A model generated the notes under the pieces. That model made no database searches. It saw only the letters and a program-made list of their open reading frames with translations, and was not told the origin of the DNA. The position numbers were made by a program, and so were the translations under genes. A DNA stretch of 64,000 bases from Coniella vitis (lineage: Eukaryota > Ascomycota > Sordariomycetes > Diaporthales > Schizoparmaceae), in the NCBI GenBank assembly GCA_011317545.1, contig WUJK01000009.1, positions 2,273,106 to 2,337,105 on the forward strand, read 5' to 3'. This document shows, in pieces, positions 46,741 to 56,847 of the stretch (position 1 is the first letter of the stretch; the number at the start of each line of letters is the position of its first letter).

Positions 46741-47800
46741 TAAGCCTTATAATCTTATTATTTTAACCCTTTCTACGCTTTTTACTCTAAGTCTTATACC
46801 CTAGTTATTTTAAACCTCTCTATATTATTTACTTTATATAAATCTAAGTCTCGTACCCTACTTACCCTAAACCTCTCTACGCTTTTTACTCTTTTTTACT
46901 CTAAGTCTCGTACTCTAATTACCCTAGACCTTTCTACGCTTTTTACTCTCTATTACTCTAAGTCTCGTACTCTAATTACCCTAGACCTCTCTACGCTATA
47001 TCTTATACTCTAAACCTCGTACTCTAGTTACCCTAGACCTCTCTATACTTCTTACTCTCTATTACTCTAAATCTTATACTCTAGTTACCCTAGACCTCTC
47101 TACGCTACATCTTATACCCTAGTTACCCTAGAACTCTCTACGCCTTTTACTCCTTTTTACTCTAAGTCTCATACCCTAGTTACCCTAGATCTCTCTACGC
47201 CTTTTACTCCTTTTTACTCTAAGTCTCGTACTCTAGTTACCCTAGACCTCTCTACGCCCTTTACTCCTTTTTACTCTAAGTCTTATACTCTAGTTACCCT
47301 AGACCTCTCTACGCTTCTTATTCTCTATTACTCTAAGTCTCGTACTCTAATTACCCTAGACCTCTCTACGCTATATCTTATACTCTAGTTACCCTAAACC
47401 TCTCTACGCTTTTTACTCTTTTTTACTCTAAACCTCGTACTCTAGTTATCCTAGACCTCTCTATACTTCTTACTCTCTATTACTCTAAATCTTATACTCT
47501 AGTTACCCTAGACCTCTCTACGCTATATCTTATACCCTAGTTACCCTAGATCTCTCTACGCCTTTTACTCCTTTTTACTCTAAGTCTTATACTCTAGTTA
47601 CCCTAGACCTCTTTATACTTTTTACTCTTTTTTACTCTAAGTCTCGTACTCTAGTTACCCTAGACCCCTTTACGCTTCTTATTCTCTATTACTCTAAGTC
47701 TCGTACTCTAGTTACCTTAGACCTCTTTATACTATTTACTCTTTTTTACTCTAAGTCTTATACTCTAGTTACCCTAGACCTCTCTACTTAACTTACCCTA
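46741..47800 (-). repeat. Tandem array of 55-57 bp units, right copy
   Basis: About 20 units read on the + strand as AGTTACCCTAGACCTCTCTA, then CGCTTTTTACTC, then a spacer and CTAAGTCTCGTACTCT. This is the reverse complement of the array at 26341-26760, but longer and more regular. The telomere-like core is ACCCTA. Confidence 0.88.
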
Positions 47801-48250
47801 GACTATCCCTTTTATATTAATATATAGATCTCTTATTAAAACCTTCTAAATTCTAGCTATTATTTATTTTTTTTAATTTTTCTTTTCGCTTTTACCCTAA
47901 CCCTTAAGTATATTACGTAATATATATTTATATAACCCTATATATATTCTTATTAATCTTTTTCTGACTTTTTATATATATTTTAAAGTAATATAACTAA
48001 ATAACTCGCCGAGTTACCCTAGTGCATACGTAGGGGCAGATGCGTACTACGATATAAGTACGATTTTTTGAAAATCCTATATAAATGAATTTGTCGGTAA
48101 TTCTAAATATGCTTACGAGCCTACCCTAGCGTGCTAGGAGGTAAACTAATGTCGGAGGGTATATAAGGAGGGAAAAGAAAAACCTCCGGAGGGCTTAATA
48201 AAAAAAATCTATATATATATATATATATATACGTATATATAGCTATATAC
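47801..48250. other. Spacer between two tandem arrays
   Basis: An AT-rich first half, then a less damaged stretch around 48000-48180 with a CCTCCGGAGG palindrome near 48190, then a (TA)n tract at about 48205-48235. No gene. Confidence 0.4.
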
Positions 48251-49170
48251 TATAGGCTATTTAGAAGGTTGCAGAGCCTCTATAGCCACCTACCGCACTA
48301 TATTCTATCGACTTTATAGAAGGTTCTAAAGCCTCTAAGGTTTATTACCGCATATTACTCTAGGGGCTTTATATACTCTAAAAAATCAACTATCGACTAT
48401 ATAGAAGGTTCTAAAGCTTCTATAGTTTATTACCGCACTTTACTCTAGGGGCTTTATATACCCTAAAAAAACTACTATCGACTTTCTAGAAGGTTCTAAA
48501 GCCTCTAAAGTCTACTACCTATCGACTTTATAGAAGGTTCTATAGCCTCTAAGGTCTACTACCGCGCTTTACTCTAGGGGCTTTATATACCCTAAAAATC
48601 AACTATCGACTATATAGAAGGTTGCAGAGCCTCTATAGCCACCTACCGCACTATATTCTATCGACTTTATAGAAGGTTCCAGAGCCTCTAAGGTCTATTA
48701 CGGCACGCTATTCTAGGGGCTTTATATACCCTAAAAAACAACTATCGACTATATAGAAGGTTCTATAGCCTCTAAGGTCTACTACCGTACTTTACTCTAG
48801 GGGCTTTATATACCCTAAAAATCAACTATCGACTATATAGAAGGTTACAGAGCCTCTATAGCCACCTACCGCACTATATTCTATCGACTTTATAGAAGGT
48901 TCCAGAGCCTCTAAGGTTTATTACGGCATACTACTCTAGGGGCTTTATATACCCTAAAAAACAACTATCGACTATATAGAAGGTTCTATAGCCTCTAAGG
49001 TCTACTACCGTGCTTTACTCTAGGGGCTTTATATACCCTAAAAAACAACTATCGACTATATAGAAGGTTCTATAGCCTCTAAGGTCTATTACCGTACTTT
49101 ACTCTAGGGGCTTTATATACCCTAAAAAATCAACTATCGACTTTATAGAAGGTTTTATAGCCTCTAAAGT
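48251..49170 (+). repeat. Tandem array upstream of the helicase pseudogene
   Basis: About 13 units carry TAGAAGGTTCTATAGCCTCT, then AAGGTCTACTACCG, then TACTCTAGGGGCTTTATATA and CCCTAAAAAACAACTATCGA. Full units are about 85 bp and some are shortened to about 51 bp. The array ends shortly before the coding-like sequence of the helicase pseudogene. Confidence 0.85.
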
Positions 49171-49189
49171 TTTAGATAGAGTCTTCTAT

Positions 49190-52100
49190 ACTTAGCTCTA
49201 AAAAGCGGAGCGAATATTCCTTTCGCTTCCTATATTACCTTCCGAAATATAAGCTTATTATATGCCCTATTTGCCAAACAGCTATTATATATAGCCGGCT
49301 TAGAAAGCATTTAAATAGCCAGCTATATTCGATTATAAATAAAGCTATTAAAGCCGAATATATACCCTAGGCTTTAAGTTTAGAAGGCTTAATCTAAACG
49401 GAAGACGAATTAAAGGATTTTAATACTTTTCCTACTAAAGAAGAGCTACCTATTCGGGGGTTAGGGCTAGAAATAGGCTATAAATACTTAGAATACGTAT
49501 TTCTTATACCTAAAAAATCAAGTATAAAAAAGTATATCTAAAAAAGCTATAGCTTAAATTCTATAGGATATCCTAAGAATAAAGCTAAAAAGCTTTATAA
49601 ATCTCGGATTAATATCTAACGATTCTTTAAAGGAGGCTTAAAAAGTTCTTATTTTTAGGTTTAGAAGGTTTCTAAAAGAAAGGGTATAGGTAATTTAGGG
49701 TTAAACTCTACCCCTAAGGATCCTTCCTATCTTAGGGATCCTTCTAGCCCTAGGGTTACCGTTAGCCCTAGGGTTACTCCTAGCCCTAACCCCGAAGCGA
49801 ATATTATTACTAACCCTATAGAATCTATAGAAGGGTCGATTCTAAACCAGGCCTTTAGTTTCTCTACTAGCGCTATTAATAATACTATAATCGCAACTAG
49901 TAGTATTATTAGTAGCCCTATTTAGATTCCTAGAACTAAGCGGAATAAGCCCTTTCTATTAAATTCTCGACGAATTTCAGATTCTAGCTCTTCTAAAGAG
50001 CCGTTTACTTCTATAGTAAATAGGCCGTTTATTAGAAGAAATTAGAGAGTTATTCTTTCGTCGTCTAGTAATAGCGATTCCGAGGGGTCTAATAGCGCTC
50101 CGAATAGCTCTAAATCTATAGATCTAACTACTTTTACTTCGAAAGCTAAATCTATTCGCTTTAAATCCGATATATCTATTCGCGATTTAAACGAAAAAGA
50201 CGGTCTAAATCCCTGGTTATAGAAGCTAGGGGTTATAAACTATCTAAAGCAGAGCTCGTTACCGAAAGCTAAATTAATAGCGCTATTAGACCCTTATAAG
50301 CCTTCTTTAGTAGGGGAAGCTATTCCAGAAGACTCTAAATTCCAAGGAAGGGGTCTTTTAAAGGTTTATTCTTCTATAGACCGGCTTATTCTCAAGGGTA
50401 AAAGGCTAGTAAACGGGGGGCTTATTCCGAGAGTAACCTTATTAGAGTTAAATCGTCGAAGCTTTGAAAAAGAGCCTAAAAAGCCTTTTATTTTCTCGTA
50501 TAACCCTAGAACAGTCCAACGATATAAGCTCGTTTATAAACGGCTTTTAAGCTATTTATTTCGATCTTTCGATTTAGAGGATTCCGAAAAGCTCCCTTTT
50601 ATTCTATCGAATAAGCAAAAAGAAGCTATAGAGGGCTTAAAACTATCGATAGGGGCGATATATCGAGGAATTCCCTCGAATTCGTCTTCGAGTAATTTAG
50701 AATCGTTAGAAGCAATAGCTTTATTCTAGAAGCTAGATTCTTCCGTTTTAAATCTACTTATTACCTTACTTTCCGAGCCTATCGAAGGAGGCGAATATAC
50801 TAGTATTATTATTAGTTATATAGCTATTTTATATATTCGACAGGATAATACCTAGGAAAAGCCAGAGGTTATAACGCCTTTTATATCCGCTATTATTTCG
50901 TTTGCCCGGGTCTTTATTTTATTATTTTATTATAATAAATACGAAGAGAATATCCAGGGTTTAATAGAGAATAGCGGTTATACGGAAGTATTAGCTAGGT
51001 GCGAAGCTATACCTCTTTAGACTATTCTAAGGGGCTTAAATATCCTCTATTCGGTTTCTACTATCGGGCCTCGAATTATTCCTTATCTAGCAAATATTCG
51101 ATCGTACGGGCTTACTATTATTAATAATACTATTAAGCCCGGAGGTATTATCTGGGATAATAATACCTTAATATATAGGGATATTCGTCTCGATCTACCC
51201 TCTTTACAAAAGGCTATTCGATACGGAATTTAAAAATCTCAGAGGGCCCTTAGTACCCTATTATATATTAACGAATCTGAATATAAAGGCTCGAATATTC
51301 TAGAATATTATAGAGAAAACCTCCTACCGATTCCCTAGGATTCTCTTGCCGATAACTATAATAATAGTATTATAGGCTATTCTTTTATAAACGACCTTTT
51401 AGAGGCACCTCGTTATAAGTATAAGAACTAGCTTATTACGAAGATTTCTTCGAATAGGCGGCTTAAAAAGGCCTGGTTTCCAACTTATCGTTTAGATTAC
51501 TTTAGTAAGCCGAGCCTTTTAGAAGGTCGACGCTATATTAAATTAATTTCGAGCTTTTTAGAGGGTTTAACGGTATTAGTCTATTTAACCGGCGGGTAGC
51601 CTCCTCGCGGCCCCAAAGCCCTTTCGATTCGCTTTCGAAACGGGGATAACGAAGGGCTTCGAAATCTATTTCTCGATAGGGGCTTAATAACCCTTATAAC
51701 AGATTATCACAAAGGGTATAATAGATCCGGGCTTTTAAAGGTTATATACCGCTTTATTCCTCGAGAAATCTCGGAACTTCTTTTATATTATTTACTATTA
51801 GTCCTACCTTTCTTCGAGGATTTATAGGCTAATATAGATAATATAAAGAAATTTAGCGATAAAATCTGGCCTATTAAGTCTATAGAGGGTATAGAGAAAG
51901 GCGAAAACTCTAGTAGTTTCGAGGATACGGATACCGGAAAAGAAACCTCTTCCTTCCAGCTACCTTATTTTAATTTATCGAAAATAACTAGGGGGCTAGG
52001 GCTATTATTTTCTAAATCTATAGGGCAGAAAATAACCCTAAGCTAGTGGAGGTATATATCTATAGCTCTTTCGAGACGGTATATAACTTCGAACGAAATA

Positions 52101-54410
52101 GGGGAGTTAATAGTTAATACGGAAGGCTTTGGAAACGATAGCGAAGGGTTTATTCAGAGCGATTCCTCGAACGATCTTATAGAGGATTTATAAGCCGCCT
52201 ACTCTTCTAAAATCGCGAATAATATATACGGCCGTCTATTAGAATCAGGGCCGTATATAAACCCTTCGAAAAAGGAAGCCTTTCGACGTTATTCTATAAG
52301 TTAGTATAAGCTATTAGGATTTAACGATATTAACCTCGCTATAGCTCCCCTAACCCTAACCCCTTTTAAGAGAAAAGCCGAGACCTTTTTAGAAAAGGAG
52401 AATAATAAAGTTCGAGAAAGTCGTTTACGAGATTTATAGTCTATAGACTTAAAGAACGAACTTAAAGCGTTATTAGGGCCGAACGCTATATTCCGAGGAC
52501 CGCAATATATTATAATAAAGGCTATTATCTCGAATAAAAGCCCTATTCTAGCTATATTAGGTACGGGAATAGGTAAAAGTCTTTTATTCTTTTTACCTAC
52601 TTTCTCTTCGAAGGGGGGGGTTTTTATCGTTCTAGCCCCTTTAGTTACGTTAGTAAACGATTTATATAAAAGGGCTATAGCGTTCGGGATACTATCTATT
52701 ATCTAGGATAATAATAAGCCTTTCGAAGCGGAGAAAATTATCTTTTTAACGCCTAAAAAAGCCTTATTCCCTTTATTTCAGACCCTTCTCGCCTAGCTTA
52801 TCTATTCGAAGCGCTTAGACCGTATTATATTCGACGAATACGATAGTCTTTTAGAAGGAAATAGCCGTTATAGGCCCGCCTTTCTATAAATAGGGGAAAT
52901 AATTAAGTTTAGAATCTAAACTATTTATTTAACGGCTACTTTACCTCCTTATAAAGAAAGCTATTTTTTCGAAAGGGCTTTTATCGATCCTTCTAACGAT
53001 AACCCGCTTATCTTCCGATTACCTATAAGTAATCCGAATATAGCGTATTCCGTAACTCGGCTTAAAATATCGAATAAACGGTATATAAACGCTGAAAAAC
53101 GGAAGGCTTTATTAATAAGTTATTTAAACTTTATATTAAAAGATAACTTATCCTCCGATTCGAAGGCTTTAATCTTCTACTCTACGAAGAAAGAGGTTAT
53201 CGAATTACGGGATACCCTTAATAGCTTAATACTCTATAGTAATATAAACGAAGTCGAGGGTATTAATAAAAGCGAGGTTATCGATATCTTTTCGTCGAAT
53301 ATTCCGAATAATCGCTATTATTTCGGAGGCCGTATTCTAATCGGAATAAGTGCTATAGGTCGAGGGCTCGATATTCCGAATATCCGCTATATTTTCCATA
53401 TAGGAGGCCGTTTCTCTATAGAGGATTATAAGTAGTAAACGGGGAGAGGGGTTCGAAACGGAGGGAGCTATAAAGCTATTATAATCGATAATAAGCAGTT
53501 TCTAAATTCTAGCGGATCGATCGATAATTTAGCAAAGTTTAGCCTTAAAGATTATATTAATCGAAAGGTTTGCCGTCGAATTATTCTCGATTCCGTTTTA
53601 AACGGTAGAGAAAGTCGCGTATCCTACGAAATAGGGGAATTACCCTGCGATATATACTTTTTCCGAGCTATAAAGGGTCCCCTAGGGTATATTATCGATC
53701 CGGAAGCCGAAGCCCCCCTAGAGAATAGGGCTCGAATAATAGAAGCGGATAAAATAAATAGCCCTATTTTATTAGAAAGCTCTAGTAATTCGTCTAAGTC
53801 TATAGCTATATATAGGGATAAACCTATAGCTTCTAATATTAATACGGATATCGAAATATCCCCTATTATTAACGTAAAGAGAGGCTTAATAAGCGAAGGG
53901 ACTTTAGAGAATAATTCGAATTTATTCGAAAATACGGTCTCTAAAGCTCCTTCTATAGAATCGGATATTCTAAGCTTATCGAGTCGGAATACGTTAGACG
54001 GCTATATAAACGATAACGAGGATATTTCGGATACGGATTTATTAAATATCGAGCAAACTATCTCGAATCGATCGAAGGCTATAACAGAGCGAATTACTAC
54101 GAATAAACGAACGTTTTCTTATAATATAGAGCGGTTTATTTCGTATATAGTTCCTAAAATTCGGAAACTTAATAGCTGCTCGTTTTGCTATTTAAGTCGG
54201 CTATTTTCGAAAATACGCCTTATTCGAGAAAAGCACTCTTTAATCGACTGCCCGTTATTAAATACCGATTCGAATTATTCTCGGATAAAAGAATTCTTTA
54301 CCGCTCTTAAAGAATTTATATCGTCTAGCCGGTTCGAGCCTTATAATAGCTATAATCGCTGTTATATGCCTTTTACCCTCTCGATCGCTAGGAGGAGGAG
54401 GAGATAGGAA
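49190..54410 (+). pseudogene. RIP-damaged telomere-linked RecQ-type helicase (left paralog)
   Basis: Broken + strand frames give an N-terminal Cys-containing segment near 49230-49320, a long spacer, and a helicase core. Walker A reads GTGIGKS near 52560-52580, followed by FIVLAPLVTLVNDL. The DExH box reads FDEYDS near 52830 (the fourth position is Tyr). YLTATLPP lies near 52930. In the C-lobe, ALIFYSTKKEVIEL is near 53165, GRGLDIPNIRYIFHIGGR near 53360-53410, and TGRGVRNGG near 53440. Stops are TAG/TAA at probable Trp or Gln codons. The core is the same family as the 56848-61476 gene but clearly diverged. It points the same way and also sits behind a tandem array. Confidence 0.82.
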
Positions 54411-55342
54411 CTTTCCGAATTCGGAAAGGGAAGGAAACGGAAGGGTGTTTTTTCGAAGAGATCTTTCTCGAATACTCAGCGGTAACTCTCTTCTATTCTC
54501 CGTTACGCCGAAATCGAGAATATAGGATTCTTTACGAAAGGGAGTTAGAAGGGATAGGGTATACGGTAACGAAATTCTGCTATAGCCCGATATTTCCGTT
54601 ACGGGAAATAACGCGAAGGGAGAAGGAGGGGGATTTCGAAGGGTCGAAGTTATTCTTTTTTATTTTACGATTATATTCGAAAATCGGAGAGAAAGGGCTA
54701 TTATTTCTTTAAGGTTATCGATTAAGGAGTTAGGCGTTAAAATAAAGAAGTTAGGCGTTAAAATAAAAGCGTTAGGGCGTTAAAGTAAAGGAGTTAAAGC
54801 GTTTAAATAAAGGAGTTAAGGAGTTAGAAAATAAAAGGAAAGCTTTAAAAAAAGAAGTTTTAAAATATAAAGTAAGAGAATATTTCTATATATTACGAAC
54901 TTTAAGTAAGAAACCCGTTTATAGAATATAAAGGTAAAGGAAAAAAAGGAAAAAGACCTATTCGGGGGATATTAAAGGGAATATTTAGGTTAAAGAAATA
55001 AAGGTAAAAGATTTATTTTAAGGCGACTAAAGGGAATATTTAGTTAAAAGAAATAAGGGTAAAAAACCCGTTCGGAGAATATTAGAGGAAATATTTAGAA
55101 TAAAGGAAAAGAAGGAAATAAACCTACCCCCCATTCTGCCGCGGACTGAGCCTTAGTCCACGGGTGGGGCCATACTAACTCTGCAGGTGGCCCGTGCGTT
55201 TTGAGCCATAGTCCATTGAGCCATAGTCCACCAATCGACGTCGTGCGTATGGGGTCGTCGCAACCCCAACCCCACACCCAACCCCAACCTAACCCCAAGC
55301 CCGCCCCCCCCCCTCTCATAAGACGCGTACGATGATAGAATA
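54411..55342. repeat. Spacer with 17-20 bp TTAGGCGTTAAAATAAAG-like iterations
   Basis: From about 54715 to 54830 short tandem copies of GTTAGGCGTTAAAATAAA(A/G) occur and become less regular. Up to about 55110 the + strand is A/G-rich. From 55110 composition is normal but no supported gene is seen; the proline/glycine-rich frames come from a C-rich run near 55260-55310. Confidence 0.5.
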
Positions 55343-55745
55343 GCAGCCTCGTACAGTTGGGCCTCTCGCCCAGGCTGCATCCGATTATTCGGCTTTCTAT
55401 CCCTCGTACGATCATCGCAGCCTCGTACAGTTGGGGCCTATCGCGCAGGCTGCATCCTATTATTCGGCTTTCTCCCTCGTGCGACAATAGCAGCCTCGTA
55501 CAATGGCAGCCTCGTACAGTTGGGCCTCTCGCGCAGGCTGTATCCTACTGTTCGGCTTTGTCTCTTGTGCGATAATAGCAGCCTCGTATAGTTAGGCCCA
55601 AGGCTAGGTCTAATCCCATTGTTCGGCTTTGTCTCTCGTGCGACAATAGCAGCCTCGTACAGTTGGGCCTAAGGCTAGGTCTGATCCCATTGTTCGTTCG
55701 GCTTTGTCTCTCGTGCGACAATGGCAGCCTCGTACAGCGTAGGAG
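55343..55745 (+). repeat. Tandem array of about 73-bp units upstream of the second helicase unit
   Basis: GCAGCCTCGTACAGTTGGGC-type units start at 55343, 55417, 55490 (partial), 55506, 55578, 55649 and 55724. Each contains TTCGGCTTT and TCGT(A/G)CGA. Spacing is 71-75 bp. Later units replace the GCGCAGGCTG part by AAGGCTAGGTCTGATCC. Confidence 0.85.
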
Positions 55746-55876
55746 AAGGCAGCCGTCGTTTCTTGCAACGCCTTTGTCTCCCGTACGATAATCACCGCTT
55801 TCTTCCGTCGGTTAGTCCCAATACGTAGTAACTTACTCTAACTTTCCTAGAGTCTTCGGCGATATTCCCTTCCTAC

Positions 55877-55885
55877 TATATAAAG
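55877..55885 (+). promoter_or_regulatory. TATA box and pyrimidine-rich leader
   Basis: TATATAAAG is followed by a long CT-rich stretch (55890-55950), a common layout of fungal core promoters, about 220 bp before the ATG at 56107. Confidence 0.45.
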
Positions 55886-56106
55886 AACTTCCTCCCTCCC
55901 CTTTCCCTTTCGACTTTTTTCCTCCTTCTTTATTCTACCTTTCTTTTTATAAAAAAGCTGGGTATTATTAACCGTACGTCCTATTTAACGTTACTACTTT
56001 GCCCTCCCCTTCCCTTTCTTCTAACCGTCCGTACTGACTACCTAGCCGTACGGCAGAAGAAACTCTACTACTTCCAAAGAAAACCCTAAGAAAAACCGTC
56101 TGTACG

Positions 56107-56514
56107 ATGGCTACCTCCACCTTCACCCTCTCCGTTCGCTATACGGACCTAGGCATTCAGAATGGCCGGCGCGGCCTAATCCTCCACCTTACCCACCCTG
56201 CCTCGCACGCAGCCCTGACTGCCTTGGCTAAGAACGATACCGAGCGAGACCTCTTGGCCCTGCCCGGTACCGACATTCGCCTCTCGGCTGGCGACTCTGG
56301 TACGACTGCCGCTGCCGTTATCGCCAAGATCCTCCGGCGTGACTCGTACTTCTTGGCCGTCTTGGTTGCTCGTGCCGGCCGCCCCAAGGCCGTACGCTGC
56401 GAGCACCGCTGCCGCGCACGAAACTTCCCCTTCGACCAGTGCCTCTTTGTCGCTGGCCAGCAGCAGAATGCCTACGCTAACTGCATCTGGGACTCGCACG
56501 CAGCTCGGTGCTGA
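56107..56514 (+). CDS. Small Cys-rich protein, DUF3716-like, 135 aa
   Basis: An intact frame opens at MATSTFTLSVRYTDLG. An Ala/Thr/Leu-rich first part is followed by a Cys-rich C-terminus: C-x3-C (CEHRC), FPFDQC, then ANCIWDSHAARC. The spacing resembles the fungal DUF3716 family (C..C, GPF..C, CANC, ARC), whose function is unknown but which is common in repeat-rich fungal DNA. Composition is GC-rich and CpA/TpG are preserved, unlike the region to the left. It lies 334 bp before the start of the helicase reading frame and on the same strand. It may be a gene of its own or a former 5' part of the helicase unit. Confidence 0.6.
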   Translation: MATSTFTLSVRYTDLGIQNGRRGLILHLTHPASHAALTALAKNDTERDLLALPGTDIRLSAGDSGTTAAAVIAKILRRDSYFLAVLVARAGRPKAVRCEHRCRARNFPFDQCLFVAGQQQNAYANCIWDSHAARC

Positions 56515-56847
56515 AGCCGGCTCGTACTATTACTAGCGAGGGGGAGAGTAATTCCTAGGGGTTCGTACTAAGGATAAACGGAGGAGGATAGTTTAGATCG
56601 TACAGAGGCTCTATTGCTTCGTACAGAACCCGCAAGGGGCCCCTAATACTACTACTACTCCGTACGGAGTTTTCTACCCCTAACCCGTTCCCTGCCCCCT
56701 CTCGCACGTGATCTTGCTTACCTTATATTATAGATTAGCTCGTATAGATAAGAGATTTTCTCTTTCTTTCGTACGCTTTACTATAAAACCGCATACCTTA
56801 ACTTTTTTTATTCTCTATCTCTATATAATATATTCTCTTCTCGTACG
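56515..56847. other. Spacer between the small Cys-rich gene and the helicase frame
   Basis: Partly AT-rich towards the right, with several CGTACG-type sites. No supported frame. It probably holds the helicase promoter. Confidence 0.4.

Noticed and set aside
46741..49170. CRISPR-like array
   Set aside because: The units are degenerate tandem repeats without unique spacers, and the sequence is clearly eukaryotic.
55095..55487. Gly/Trp-rich minus-strand ORF of 130 codons
   Set aside because: It is produced by a C-rich run and the tandem array; no domain.
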